Below the pieces are notes generated by a model. The model was not told the DNA's origin. It saw only the letters and a list, made by a program, of their open reading frames with translations, and ran no database searches. Positions 10,115-20,100 of a DNA stretch of 64,000 nucleotides are shown in pieces (position 1 is the stretch's first letter; each line of letters starts with the position of its first letter). The stretch covers positions 1 to 64,000 of the forward strand of contig NZ_CP031844.2 in assembly GCF_003606345.3 (NCBI RefSeq), written 5' to 3'. Made by a program: the position numbers and the translations under genes. The DNA comes from Bartonella krasnovii. GTDB lineage: Bacteria; Pseudomonadota; Alphaproteobacteria; Rhizobiales; Rhizobiaceae.

Positions 10115-10769
10115 TATTATTCTGCGTTTTTAAATAATTCTAATCATAAAAAAATAGCAACATCCTATGATAGAAATATAAAAGTTTTGGCTATTGTTAA
10201 GTATCTCTTTGAAAATAATTTATCATTTCCACTTACATATGTTTACCTAATGTAATGAAAGAGATATTTTAATTTTCTCTTAAACGCTTCTCATAATGAT
10301 ATTTGCAAACAGAATAATAGAAGATTCATTAGAGAGTAGTTTCTTAATTTATATAAGTTAAAAATATCATTATTATTATCAAATTTCCAATATTATTTGC
10401 TGTGTAATAGCTTTTGTATGCTAGATGGGGGAGGGGTATCTCTGTTTGTGTAATTTCTGAAAAAAGAAGACAGCCTCATTTAGGAAGGATATGAAGTTTT
10501 ATAAAAGTCCAGTTCACATCTTTACCATCATTTTTTATTCAGTTTTACGACTTGCAAAGGCATTTAAAAGTATCTTTTAAATAATGGAGATTATTTTATG
10601 CTTTCATTAAAGAACGAGAAAAATAATGGAATGAGGTAAAGTATAATCTTTATTATTAAAAAATATTGCGGTAGATACTTTAAAAAAACGTAAGATCTCA
10701 ATTAAAGAATGATAGCAAAACCGGAAGATGGTTCCTACTTTTATGCCTTTATATTTTTCTCCTATCTAG
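10115..10769. other. Gene-free AT-rich stretch after gpsA
   Basis: No convincing reading frame, RNA gene or strong hairpin is visible. It is AT-rich with scattered stops in all frames and leads into the gene fragment at 10770. Confidence 0.5.
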
Positions 10770-10931
10770 GATACGGAAACTGCAACAGCAAAAATAGCAA
10801 TAAATCGTCTTAATATTTATCCTAAATATGTTGCTAATTTGGGGTTGGATCTTGATTTACAAGAAGTAGAAAAAGCATGGGCTTTGTTAGGAAAAAAACT
10901 CCATAAAACACAAAACTTTCCAGCAAAATAG
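10770..10931 (+). pseudogene. C-terminal fragment of an unidentified gene
   Basis: A 53-codon stretch, directly preceded by an in-frame TAG (10767-10769) and ended by TAG (10929-10931), reads as ordinary protein: NIYPKYVANLGLDLDLQEVE in its middle, then a helix-like KAWALLGKKLHK. It has no start codon or ribosome site. The protein-like composition in otherwise incoherent DNA suggests a decayed gene tail. I do not recognise the family. Confidence 0.35.
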
Positions 10932-11374
10932 ATTGGAGAGATAAACCAACTTTTTATAAAACACTTTGCAAAACAATAATAATGAACACAATTGGTTTTG
11001 TGTTTTCTTATCCTTATAGAGATAGAGGGGCATACACGTTCTTTGCATTATATTCATAAAGATTAGATTGAGAAAATATATGGATTATCCTTGGCTCGAA
11101 AAGTTGAAGAGAAAATATAATACTACAACAGAATTTCGTTTTCCGTGTCATCAAAGGTATTAAAATCCTTTGAAACAAGCCGTTTGCTATCTCGTGACAT
11201 TTTTTTCTGAAAACAATCATATTCTCTTTGTGAGAATTGTATGTATATCATATGTGCAACAGATTGGATTTAAAAGCCTTCGCCATGAGGTTCGGTCTAG
11301 TAGAGCAACACTCTTCAATACACAACTAAAGCATTCTATAGATAATCGATTTTATTTTTTTAGTTAGATGTTCT
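10932..11374. other. Gene-free stretch between the gene fragment and fabI
   Basis: Only short frames without ribosome sites or family resemblance are present; I see nothing to annotate. Confidence 0.5.
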
Positions 11375-12193
11375 TTATCCTTCTTGGGAGTCTTCAGTTT
11401 TTTTCAGTTCTTCAAGTATCGGCATGGACATGATATTATAGCCTGAATCGACATAATGAATTTCACCTGTAACGCCTGATGACAAGTCAGAGAGTAGATA
11501 AAGCGCGGATTTTCCGATTTCATGAATATTCACGGTACGACGTAATGGGGCATTTCGACGTTGATGTGAAAATATTGCACGGGCAGCTGCAATGCCATTA
11601 CCTGCTAGGGTTCTAACAGGACCCGCAGAAATAGCATTGACGCGGATATTTTGCGGGCCGAAGTCTGCTGCTAAATAACGGACCATAGCTTCTAAAGCAG
11701 CCTTAGCTACCCCCATAATATTATAATTAGGAACAACTTGCTGTGAAGCGCCATAGGTAAGAGTTAAAAGTGACCCTCCATTAGGCATAAGTTTTCCTGC
11801 TCGCTGAGCAATTTCAGTAAAGGAATAAGCTGAAATAACCATTGTACGTTGAAAGTTTTCACGCGTTGTAACATCAACGTAACGTCCTTTTAGCTGATTT
11901 TTATCTGAAAAACCAATAGCATGGACAATAAAATCAATAGTTTTCCATTCTTTTTCAAGTTTCTCAAAGATGTCGTCGACATTTTCAATTTTTTCAACAT
12001 CACACTCTAGAACTAATTTGCAGCCAAGCTCATTTGCTAGGGGCTGAACACGTTTTCCGAAAGCATCCCCTTGATAAGTTAAGGCTAATTCAGCTCCTGC
12101 TTGTGCGAGTTGACAGGCAATTCCCCAAGCAATTGAATGATCATTCGCAATTCCCATAATAAGGCCGCGTTTGCCCTCCATCAAACCTTTCAT
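11375..12193 (-). CDS. fabI: Enoyl-[acyl-carrier-protein] reductase (NADH)
   Basis: Reduces trans-2-enoyl-ACP in the last step of each fatty acid elongation cycle; FabI is the known target of triclosan and diazaborines. The product is a short-chain dehydrogenase-like protein with the cofactor segment GIANDHSIAWGIA at 14-26 and the catalytic set Tyr147, Tyr157 and Lys164, matching E. coli Tyr146, Tyr156 and Lys163 with a one-residue offset. I chose the ATG at 12193, preceded by GGAG at seven bases, over the upstream in-frame ATG at 12223. It is the last gene of fabA-fabB-fabI on the minus strand, 47 bases after fabB. Confidence 0.95.
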   Translation of the reverse strand: MKGLMEGKRGLIMGIANDHSIAWGIACQLAQAGAELALTYQGDAFGKRVQPLANELGCKLVLECDVEKIENVDDIFEKLEKEWKTIDFIVHAIGFSDKNQLKGRYVDVTTRENFQRTMVISAYSFTEIAQRAGKLMPNGGSLLTLTYGASQQVVPNYNIMGVAKAALEAMVRYLAADFGPQNIRVNAISAGPVRTLAGNGIAAARAIFSHQRRNAPLRRTVNIHEIGKSALYLLSDLSSGVTGEIHYVDSGYNIMSMPILEELKKTEDSQEG

Positions 12194-12240
12194 ATTATTC
12201 TCCGTAAGACCGTATTTTTTCAATTACTAAGAACTTTCAT

Positions 12241-13461
12241 TTATATATAGCGTTGAAAAATAAGCGTTGCATTGGTACCGCCAAAGCCGAAAGTATTTGA
12301 CAATACAGTATTTAGTTGTTGATGATCACGTCGTTTACGAACAATTGGCATATCAGCAAAAGCTGGGTCAAGTTCTTCAATATGGGCACTTTCACAGATA
12401 AAATTATGATTCATCATTAACAATGTATAGATTGCCTCGTGAACACCTGCGGCTCCTAAGGAATGCCCTGTTAGAGATTTGGTAGCAGAAATGGGGGGAC
12501 ATTGATCACCTGCTCCAAAAATACGTCGGATAGCTTCTATTTCAGGAGGATCCCCAACAGGCGTTGCCGTTGCATGGGGATTGATATAATCAATTTTATC
12601 GTGGACTGTTGCAAGGGCCATGCGCATGCATCGTTCTGCTCCCTCTCCTGATGGAGCAACCATATCATATCCATCGGATGTCGCACCATATCCAACGATT
12701 TCTCCGTATATTTTTGCTCCACGGGCTTTAGCGCATTCTAGTTCTTCAAGCACTAAAACACCAGCACCGCCAGCAATAACAAATCCATCACGATTAACAT
12801 CATAGGCTCGTGAAGCTTTATGAGGGGTGTCATTATATTTGCTAGACATAGCGCCCATAGCGTCGAATAAAACAGAGAGTGTCCAATCCAAATCTTCGCA
12901 GCCGCCGGCAAAGACGCGATCCTGTTTACCATATTGGATCAGTTCATAAGCATTCCCAATACAATGATTGGAGGTAGCACAAGCTGAAGAGATTGAATAG
13001 TTGACTCCTTTTATTTTAAAAAAAGTTGCCAGTGTTGCAGATGCAGTAGAACTCATCGCTTTAGGGACAACAAAAGGCCCAACACGTTTTGGACTCTTTT
13101 GGCGTGTAATATCAGCAGCTTCGACGATTGACTGCGTTGAAGCACCTCCAGAACCCATAATAATACCTGTGTGTTCGTTTGATACTTCATGAGGTTCTAG
13201 ACCAGCATCAGCAATTGCTTGATCCATGGCGATATGATTCCATGCGGTTCCACGTCCGTGAAAACGTAGAGCACGTCGATCTACAAGTTCTTCTATATTA
13301 ATATCAGGTTTACCGTAAACTCTGCTACGAAAGCCTAACTCGGCATATTGAGGTGCGTAAGAAATCCCGGATTTTGCTTCACGTAAACTGGTTAAAACAG
13401 CTTGGGGGTCATTTCCAATCGCGGAAACAATTCCCATTCCGGTTACAACAACTCGACGCAT
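12241..13461 (-). CDS. fabB: 3-oxoacyl-ACP synthase I (beta-ketoacyl-ACP synthase)
   Basis: Condenses malonyl-ACP with acyl-ACP and, with FabA, allows unsaturated fatty acid synthesis. The 406-residue thiolase-fold product has the active-site triad Cys161 ([10 protein letters not shown]), His296 ([12 protein letters not shown]) and His333 ([12 protein letters not shown]). The first His motif reads PHATAT where many relatives have THGTST. A strong AAGGAGG site precedes the ATG. It lies 56 bases downstream of fabA, an arrangement that pairs the dehydratase/isomerase with its condensing enzyme. Confidence 0.95.
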   Translation of the reverse strand: MRRVVVTGMGIVSAIGNDPQAVLTSLREAKSGISYAPQYAELGFRSRVYGKPDINIEELVDRRALRFHGRGTAWNHIAMDQAIADAGLEPHEVSNEHTGIIMGSGGASTQSIVEAADITRQKSPKRVGPFVVPKAMSSTASATLATFFKIKGVNYSISSACATSNHCIGNAYELIQYGKQDRVFAGGCEDLDWTLSVLFDAMGAMSSKYNDTPHKASRAYDVNRDGFVIAGGAGVLVLEELECAKARGAKIYGEIVGYGATSDGYDMVAPSGEGAERCMRMALATVHDKIDYINPHATATPVGDPPEIEAIRRIFGAGDQCPPISATKSLTGHSLGAAGVHEAIYTLLMMNHNFICESAHIEELDPAFADMPIVRKRRDHQQLNTVLSNTFGFGGTNATLIFQRYI

Positions 13462-13517
13462 TCATACCTCCTTATTCCATACAGAATAGTAAAAAATTAT
13501 TCCTGATGAAAATAAAT

Positions 13518-14027
13518 TCAATCTTCTTTGAATAAAGCAACGCGTAAATCATTTGCCTTATAAATAGTTTCTCCATCTGCTTTGAGCCATCCATCAGCTA
13601 TTCCTAAGACTAAATTTCCCCGTCGAATACGCTTAAAATCTATTTCATATTCAAGAAGTTTGGTTTGTGGTGTTACCATACCTGATAATTTTACTTCACC
13701 TGTTGATATTGCTCTCCCTTTCCCTGGCTCTCCTAACCAACCAAGAAAAAAACCTGTTAATTGCCACATACCATCTAGTCCAAGACATCCTGGCATAACG
13801 GGATCGCCTATAAAGTGACAATTAAAGAACCAGTGGTCTGGTGTAATATCAAATTCAGCACGAACCATCCCTTTATCGTATTTACCACCAGTTTCACTGA
13901 TTTGAGTGATTCGATCAATCATCAACATTGGCGGTGCCGGCAATTGCGCATTACCCTTACCAAACATTTCGCCGCGAGCGCAGCTTAGAAGCTCTTCATA
14001 AGTGTAGCGAGACTTTTGTTCAGCCAT
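13518..14027 (-). CDS. fabA: 3-hydroxydecanoyl-ACP dehydratase/isomerase
   Basis: Dehydrates 3-hydroxydecanoyl-ACP and isomerises the product to the cis-3 form, the branch point to unsaturated fatty acids. The 169-residue product has the hot-dog-fold active site [16 protein letters not shown] with His71 and Asp85 (E. coli His70 and Asp84). The start is the ATG at 14027, preceded by GGAG at six bases and giving the family-typical MAEQKS N-terminus; an in-frame ATG at 14048 is less likely. It heads fabA-fabB-fabI and is divergent from irr. Confidence 0.95.
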   Translation of the reverse strand: MAEQKSRYTYEELLSCARGEMFGKGNAQLPAPPMLMIDRITQISETGGKYDKGMVRAEFDITPDHWFFNCHFIGDPVMPGCLGLDGMWQLTGFFLGWLGEPGKGRAISTGEVKLSGMVTPQTKLLEYEIDFKRIRRGNLVLGIADGWLKADGETIYKANDLRVALFKED

Positions 14028-14257
14028 GGTTACTCCATTTATTTGCATATATCTTTATTTCTGCGCTTTTCCCTAATCTACTTTTAGAGCAAATTTTAAA
14101 GAGAGGGAAATGATTTTATATCATTTTTAATGACAAAAGCCCTTTTTTATGTATTCTACATAGATAATTATTTAAAAATGGAATACAAGATTGTACCGTC
14201 CTGTTCCCATTTTTTATTTTTATCTTATTGAAGCAGGAAGATATTTTGGTTTGTAAT
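14028..14257. promoter_or_regulatory. Divergent fabA / irr promoter region
   Basis: This 230-base intergenic region must hold the promoters of both the fab operon (minus) and irr (plus). It contains an inverted pair GTATTC (14151-14156) and GAATAC (14181-14186) separated by 24 bases. This could be part of an iron-responsive operator, but I cannot match it to a known box with certainty. Confidence 0.4.
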
Positions 14258-14770
14258 ATGTCAGGAAGTGCAGACAATTTAGATATGAATGAAGAGCAAC
14301 AGTCCACAAAAGAGTGTGGAGAGGGTATGCAGTATTATTCCACTTCTACGTTAGAAAAACGTTTGCGTGAAAATGGTTTGCGTCCAACACGTCAACGGTT
14401 AGAACTTGCACATATGATTTTTTCTCAAGGCAATCGTCATATTACTGCTGAAGAGCTCTATGAGGAAGCGGTGAGGGCAGGTGTTCCTGTATCCTTAGCA
14501 ACGGTTTACAATACGCTTCATCAATTTACAGAAGCGGGATTATTACGAATTATTGCTGTAGAGGGTTCGAAGACTTGGTTTGATACAAATACCTCTGATC
14601 ACTACCATTTTTATATAGAAGGTGAAAGTCATATTCTTGATATTCCTTGCAATTTAGAAGAATTTCCTATTATTGGAAATTTGCCTACACCACCAGAGGG
14701 TATGGAAATTTCACATGTTGATTTGATTGTTCGATTGAAACAAAAAAATCAATCTTGTGATAGGGAATAA
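14258..14770 (+). CDS. irr: Iron response regulator Irr (Fur family)
   Basis: Irr is the Fur-family regulator that senses iron through heme in Rhizobiales and controls iron and heme genes. The product has a winged-helix region (LRPTRQRLELA, then SLATVYNTLHQFTEAGLL) and a His-rich segment DHYHFYIEGESHILDIP, resembling the HHH motif region of Irr. It is divergent from fabA, a conserved neighbourhood in relatives such as Brucella as I recall it. The start is uncertain: ATG 14258, or in-frame TTG codons at 14246 (five bases after AGGAAG) and 14228. Confidence 0.88.
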   Translation: MSGSADNLDMNEEQQSTKECGEGMQYYSTSTLEKRLRENGLRPTRQRLELAHMIFSQGNRHITAEELYEEAVRAGVPVSLATVYNTLHQFTEAGLLRIIAVEGSKTWFDTNTSDHYHFYIEGESHILDIPCNLEEFPIIGNLPTPPEGMEISHVDLIVRLKQKNQSCDRE

Positions 14771-14816
14771 GCATGTTCAATGAGAAATAAAAATTAAACT
14801 TGATGCGTTTGAGCAT

Positions 14817-15374
14817 TCACCAGCCTTTTATTTTTTCATCAGGATAAATCCCCCATAATTGAGGTTGATGAAGCCATCCATGAACATTATTAAGAGTAAT
14901 TTCGCACCATTGTCCATCGCATTGGTGGATATTGCCGATAACATTAGGCTCCACCTCTGCCACAAGTTGTGCATTATCGGTGGGTTTTTTTCGTAGCATC
15001 AGTCTTTTTGTTTTATCTTTTTGCCATGGAATAGTTATAGCCGTTCGTTTTCCTGATAAAAGCGATTGATATACCCACCCTTCATCGCCTTCTGCATCAC
15101 GAATTTTGCGCCATTGATCATATTCTTGGATGATTTCAATGGGTAGACCCTTCTTTTTGTAGGTAAAAATAATAGAATAGTTGCTTCCTGGCCCAACACG
15201 GACATTAACACGCGTAGGTTTAATCGAAGCAAATCGTGGAAGTGGTAAACCGCTAGGTCCTAAATTCTGATTAAAGGTTTGTGCGTGCAACAAACGTGGT
15301 GAGCCCAATACAATGACTTTTGCTATTAAGATACATGCAAGCATTAAAACGCGAAACCGACAAGATTTTTTCAA
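14817..15374 (-). CDS. Secreted bacterial SH3-domain protein
   Basis: A 185-residue exported protein of unknown role. It has an N-terminal signal peptide (MKKSCRF, then a hydrophobic stretch, cleavage probably after LLHAQ near 32). Two SH3b-type repeats follow: residues of about 50-110 (RVNVRVGPGSNYSIIF ... WRKIRDAEGDEGWVY) and 115-180 (LMLRKKPTDNAQLVAEVEP ... GQWCEITLNNVHGWLHQ). SH3b domains commonly bind peptidoglycan, so a periplasmic cell-wall role is likely but is inference. It converges with irr and has a GGAG-type ribosome site before the ATG. Confidence 0.85.
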   Translation of the reverse strand: MKKSCRFRVLMLACILIAKVIVLGSPRLLHAQTFNQNLGPSGLPLPRFASIKPTRVNVRVGPGSNYSIIFTYKKKGLPIEIIQEYDQWRKIRDAEGDEGWVYQSLLSGKRTAITIPWQKDKTKRLMLRKKPTDNAQLVAEVEPNVIGNIHQCDGQWCEITLNNVHGWLHQPQLWGIYPDEKIKGW

Positions 15375-16831
15375 ACTGAACTCCTTTATTTTGTTATATA
15401 TAGGTAATTTAAAACCTGGAAGATAAGATTGGAGACTGATAAAAATTATGCCATATCGCCCGTTAACGAGATCTAAATAATGAAAAAATTGTTACGAGAA
15501 GAGGCCAATAAGGCAAATAAAAATTTGAATTTCTGAGTGCTTAAGGTGTTGATGAGGGGATAATTAGAAATAAATATCGGATTTTTAGCGAATTGTATGC
15601 GTGAAAGAAATATTAAAATAGCAAAGTATATCGTGGCTGTGAGCAGTTTTTGTATAGGAAATCAGAGCTAAATTTTGTCTCTTTTTTCCAAGAGTGTTTC
15701 TCTAAATAAAAAGTATAATTATGCATGTTATGAATACGAAAACTGTTCAGTAAAGAGATTATGGTTTGTCTTGAGAAGATAGTTTTGAATGGATACAAGA
15801 ATACGCTGAATGAAGCATTTAAGTTTAAAAATATGAGCAACATTATAGAGTAAGGTTGCATATATAAGACCTTATGCAATGCTATTGTTTATCCGTACGT
15901 GAGTAAGCAGGTACACCATCATCATTCTATGTCACAGGTCTCAATGTTATACAGTTCCTATTATTTAAAACATTTATAAAATGCATTTTTATTTTATTTG
16001 CAGACGCTCCTTGTGTGTCGATGTACAAGAAAAAAGATTGATTCAATATGAGAGGATGTTGAGAGAATTTGCTGTATGCGGCGTTATTATCTGATATGAA
16101 AGAAGATTACTTATGGTGATAAGCCAATAAGTTATCAATTTTAATTCGTTATTTAAATTGTAAAAATATTTTCATCAAAAATAGATATATAAGATACTTA
16201 CACCCATATTAAAATAAGAATGTTTTCTCTGTTTATTCTCAGTTTTCATTTATTTCAACTCAATATAAAAAGGTTTGATAAAATAGGAGGAATTATTCAA
16301 TATGCTTATGAGTTTAATTACCATAAGTAAAGGGAAAAAGAATTATGTGTTTTCATATCCTTACACACACAGTCACATATTGCGATAATCATTTGTGTTT
16401 TGCAAACAGATCTAAAATCTTTGAAAGATGTAGAATATTTAAGGACGAAAAAAGAAAATCATCATTAGATGTGCATACAAGAAACAGTTATTTGAGAGAT
16501 AAAAAGAAGGAAAAAATTATAGCGAAAATTGATAATAAGATATCTTACACCCCACCCGTATTTTACATAAGAACAAGTCGCTTAATAAATTTCTAAAGTG
16601 TCGTTTGTTATCTATTATCGAAAATCACAGGAACGAAGTAAATACCATCTCTATGATAAAAAATTTACCACTTCCTATAATAATATACTCGTTTATATAA
16701 CTAAAGCCACAGACAACATCACACACGAAAGGCCACACCCCAGAAACGAATTGCAATTGTCTATAAAGATAAAATCTTTGAGTATCTTATTTTCTATTTC
16801 TTATGCAATTCCGTAATGCGTCAAAAGCATA
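15375..16831. other. 1.45-kb gene-free AT-rich stretch
   Basis: Two overlapping-in-spirit frames at 16345-16596 and 16598-16816 have no ribosome site and read as low-complexity translated AT-rich DNA. I found no tRNA, no RNase P or tmRNA signature, and no strong terminator. It may hold an unrecognised small RNA or be decayed coding sequence. Confidence 0.5.
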
Positions 16832-17065
16832 TTACTTCATTACACCAGTTCGTCCGTTACTAACAAAACCTTCTCTTTGCGCACGCTTACGAGCAAGCTT
16901 ACGTGTACGACGAATAGCCTCAGCCTTTTCACGAGCACGCTTCTCAGATGGCTTTTCATAATAACTACGCATTTTCATTTCACGGAAGATACCTTCCCGC
17001 TGCATCTTTTTTTTCAACGCACGAAGCGCTTGGTCAACATTATTATCACGAACGAGTACTTGCAC
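16832..17065 (-). CDS. rpsU: 30S ribosomal protein S21
   Basis: Small basic protein of the 30S subunit involved in initiation. The 77-residue product has the family core [20 protein letters not shown], then [17 protein letters not shown] and an Arg/Lys-rich tail [11 protein letters not shown], as in alphaproteobacterial S21. It lies 167 bases downstream of fhs on the same strand and could be transcribed from its own promoter in that gap. Confidence 0.97.
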   Translation of the reverse strand: MQVLVRDNNVDQALRALKKKMQREGIFREMKMRSYYEKPSEKRAREKAEAIRRTRKLARKRAQREGFVSNGRTGVMK

Positions 17066-17232
17066 TATTTATCCTGCTTTTTCAGAGTCATAAATGATAG
17101 GAAAACCTACGTCCCTTTGAAGACATATCTAAAAGGACAAAAGCTTATATCATACAAATAAGACATTTGTCTATATAGCTTTTTAAAATTCTATTCTTTT
17201 TGTAATAAATGATAGAGTTTACGGTTATAAAC

Positions 17233-18906
17233 TTATGAAAGTCCTTGTATTTGATCGTTTTCGTCAAGATAAATTTTTTCAGCGGCAGGATAATGTGGTA
17301 AGCCGGGCATGGTCATAACATCTCCACAAATGACAACAATAAAACCGGCCCCCGCACAGAGACGAACTTCTCGTACAGGAATTTCAAAATCAACAGGAGC
17401 ACCATATTGCTTGGGATCAGCAGAAAAAGAATAAGGTGTTTTTGCCATACAAATAGGGTAGGGACCAAAACCTTCTTTTTCCCAAGATTCAAGTTGTCTA
17501 AGAATAGGAGCTGAGATGATGGCGCTACGCCCACCGTACAGCTTTGTTATAATACAGTTAATTTTTTGAATGAGGGGAATATCATCTTGATAGAGAACTT
17601 TAAAATGGGAATCTTGCTCTTCAATTAAGGTGACGAGTTCTTGTGCAAGTGCTACTGCGCCTTTTCCACCTTGTTCCCAATGCTTACAAATAATAGCTTT
17701 ATGTCCAGTTGTTGCAACTATTTTTTGTAATGTTCTTATTTCAGCATCGCTATCACTGTCAAAATGATTAATCGCGACAACACAAGGAATACCGTAGAGC
17801 TCCATATTTTTGATATGTCGTAAAAGATTAGCAGATCCCTTTTCTAAAGCAGTGATATTTTCTTCTGTCAGGTTATTTTTATCCACACCACCATTCATTT
17901 TTAATGCACGAATCGTTGCTACAATCACTGTTGCATTTGGTACAATACCTGCTTGCCGACATTTGATATTGAAGAATTTTTCTGCTCCAAGATCGGCTCC
18001 AAATCCTGCTTCTGTGACAACATAATCAGCGAGTTTTAAAGCCGTTTTTGTTGCTATAACTGAGTTGCAACCATGAGCAATATTGGCAAAAGGTCCTCCA
18101 TGAACGAGAACTGGATTATTTTCAATTGTTTGTACAAGATTGGGCTGTATGGCGTCTTTGAGAAGAACTGCCATTGCGCCTTCTGCATTGAGATCAGCCA
18201 CTGTTACGGGTGTTTTATCATAACGATAGGCAACAATAATTTTTTTGAGTCTTTGTGTAAGGTTTTCTAAATTTTCAGCAAGACAAAGAAGGGCCATAAT
18301 TTCTGATGCAACGGTAATATCAAAACCTGTTTGGCGTGGAAAACCATTTGTTATGCCCCCCAATGAAATAACGATATCACGCAATGCACGGTCATTCATA
18401 TCAAGAACGCGCTTCCAAACAATACGACGTGGATCAATGTTTAGAGTATTTCCCCAATAGATATGATTATCGATCATTGCGGCAAGAAGATTATGCGCTG
18501 CTGTAATAGCATGAAAATCACCCGTAAAATGTAAATTAAGGTCATCCATTGGAACGACTTGCGCATAACCACCACCTGCGGCACCGCCTTTTATACCAAA
18601 ACAGGGGCCTAAAGATGGTTCTCTCAAGGTGGCTATTGTTTTTTTGCCAATGAGATTAAGAGCATCATTTAGTCCAACAGTTGTGGTTGTTTTGCCTTCT
18701 CCAGCAGGTGTAGGGTTGATGGCCGTGACGAGGATAAGTTTACCATCTGGGTTTTTATTGAGCGATTTTATGTAGGAGGAAGAAATTTTAGCTTTATCAT
18801 GTCCATAGGGAATGAGGTTTTCATGGGAAATACCAATTTTTTGTGCAATTTCAGTAATATGCTTCTTTTTAGCAGTTCGAGCAATTTCAATATCTGTTTT
18901 AGGCAT
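17233..18906 (-). CDS. fhs: Formate--tetrahydrofolate ligase
   Basis: Makes 10-formyl-tetrahydrofolate from formate, THF and ATP, feeding purine and formyl-Met synthesis. The 557-residue product has the P-loop TPAGEGKTT at residues 66-74 and the family segments [22 protein letters not shown] cut short here as [13 protein letters not shown] (about 95-107), [10 protein letters not shown] and [20 protein letters not shown] near the C-terminus. Length matches the family. The ATG is at 18906 in a gene-poor setting. Confidence 0.96.
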   Translation of the reverse strand: MPKTDIEIARTAKKKHITEIAQKIGISHENLIPYGHDKAKISSSYIKSLNKNPDGKLILVTAINPTPAGEGKTTTTVGLNDALNLIGKKTIATLREPSLGPCFGIKGGAAGGGYAQVVPMDDLNLHFTGDFHAITAAHNLLAAMIDNHIYWGNTLNIDPRRIVWKRVLDMNDRALRDIVISLGGITNGFPRQTGFDITVASEIMALLCLAENLENLTQRLKKIIVAYRYDKTPVTVADLNAEGAMAVLLKDAIQPNLVQTIENNPVLVHGGPFANIAHGCNSVIATKTALKLADYVVTEAGFGADLGAEKFFNIKCRQAGIVPNATVIVATIRALKMNGGVDKNNLTEENITALEKGSANLLRHIKNMELYGIPCVVAINHFDSDSDAEIRTLQKIVATTGHKAIICKHWEQGGKGAVALAQELVTLIEEQDSHFKVLYQDDIPLIQKINCIITKLYGGRSAIISAPILRQLESWEKEGFGPYPICMAKTPYSFSADPKQYGAPVDFEIPVREVRLCAGAGFIVVICGDVMTMPGLPHYPAAEKIYLDENDQIQGLS

Positions 18907-19662
18907 GGAAAAATTCTTTAAACTGAGCTTTTATTAACATTTAGGGTCTGTATTCTATAGATTAATAAGAAGAATCCATAGAGAACAGAAAGTCTAGGAT
19001 ATCATAGAGGTCAATGATATGTCGCGCAAGAGATAATGCTAAAGAACGACAAGAGGAGTTTTAACAAGTTTTTAGAAAAAAGAATCTTTGTATTTTAAGT
19101 TTTGGTAAGCTTTTAGCCTGCCTGCGATATTACTTTCAATATCAATGAATGATGAGCATTAGAAGAAAGTTTTTGGGTAATTAAGTTAAAAACTTTTTAC
19201 GCAGCGACATATTTATTATTCCAGATAGTCTGTTGAAAAAATTGTAGAAGGCAGTAAACCACAATTTGTGGGGGAATGCCTAAAGTCCTTCTTAAGATGG
19301 AGAGGACAGAAATGAAATGTTTAGAAGGATCCCTTGATGGAAAAGATAAAAATAAGCACGTAAAAAATTATCCAACTGATTAGAAAGTATAACCAGAAGA
19401 AATCAAAAACAAGCGCATAGATTGCGAAAAGAAAGCAATAACACCCAGCAACTGAGGCAATCGTTACGATTATGGCTAATGAAAACGCTTTTGGATTAAA
19501 TTAAAGACCACAAACATTCCATTTTATCAAAAATTAAAGAAACGACTCACAATAGAATGGAATAAAAAACTATAAGAAATTCAAAAATAGGCACAAAAAA
19601 TCACATATTAGAAGAATTTCAAGCGCTTGAGTTTGTGAGTAAGATATTGATTTTATTAATAA
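18907..19662. other. Gene-free stretch upstream of fhs, possible decayed coding DNA
   Basis: About 750 bases without a usable frame. Part of 19300-19600 (plus strand) is purine-rich and reads as Lys/Gln-rich peptides broken by stops, which may be an old gene remnant. I cannot identify it. The fhs promoter should be near 18910-19000. Confidence 0.4.
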
Positions 19663-19739
19663 TGGCGCACCCGAAGAGATTCGAACTCCTGACCCCCAGA
19701 TTCGTAGTCTGGTGCTCTATCCAGCTGAGCTACGGGTGC
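19663..19739 (-). tRNA. tRNA-Arg (ACG)
   Basis: On the minus strand the 5' acceptor arm GCACCCG (19733-19739) pairs with CGGGTGC (19667-19673), followed by discriminator G and an encoded CCA (19663-19665). The anticodon stem CCAGA / TCTGG encloses loop CTACGAA, anticodon ACG. The T-arm GGTTCGAATC-type sequence is present. Total 77 bases including CCA. Confidence 0.96.
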
Positions 19740-20100
19740 ACACATTTCAACTTTTCGTATGTCTAAGACAAAAGGTTCCTAATCGTTTCATTAAAAAAAT
19801 GCAAGTGAAACTTGGGCCCTCATAAAAAAAATCTCTTTTTTTATGAGATATTAAAAAGTTATAATATATTATGGGTTCAATTGAATTTTTGATAAGGTCA
19901 TTTTTTCGTTATGATCGTACAAAGTAATATGAACGATAGTTAACTTGACGTTTCAGTCTATGAACGATAGTCAGCCAAAGATAAGATATGTTTTTGCGGT
20001 GGGGGGTAAGATATATACCTGCTGTTTGGTTGTTATGTAAAACGCCGATATTACTGTTGAAAACTATTTCAGGTAAACATGATACAGCAAGGGTAGATGT
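19740..20100. promoter_or_regulatory. Upstream region of the RND efflux operon
   Basis: Contains a 13-bp direct repeat TATGAACGATAGT at 19928-19940 and 19959-19971. The repeats are 31 bases apart, close to three helical turns, as expected for a regulator binding the same DNA face twice. No local regulator gene is present. Confidence 0.45.

Noticed and set aside
16345..16816. Two frames of 83 and 72 codons
   Set aside because: No ribosome site, unusual Lys/Asn/Ile/Tyr composition as expected from translated AT-rich DNA, and no domain.
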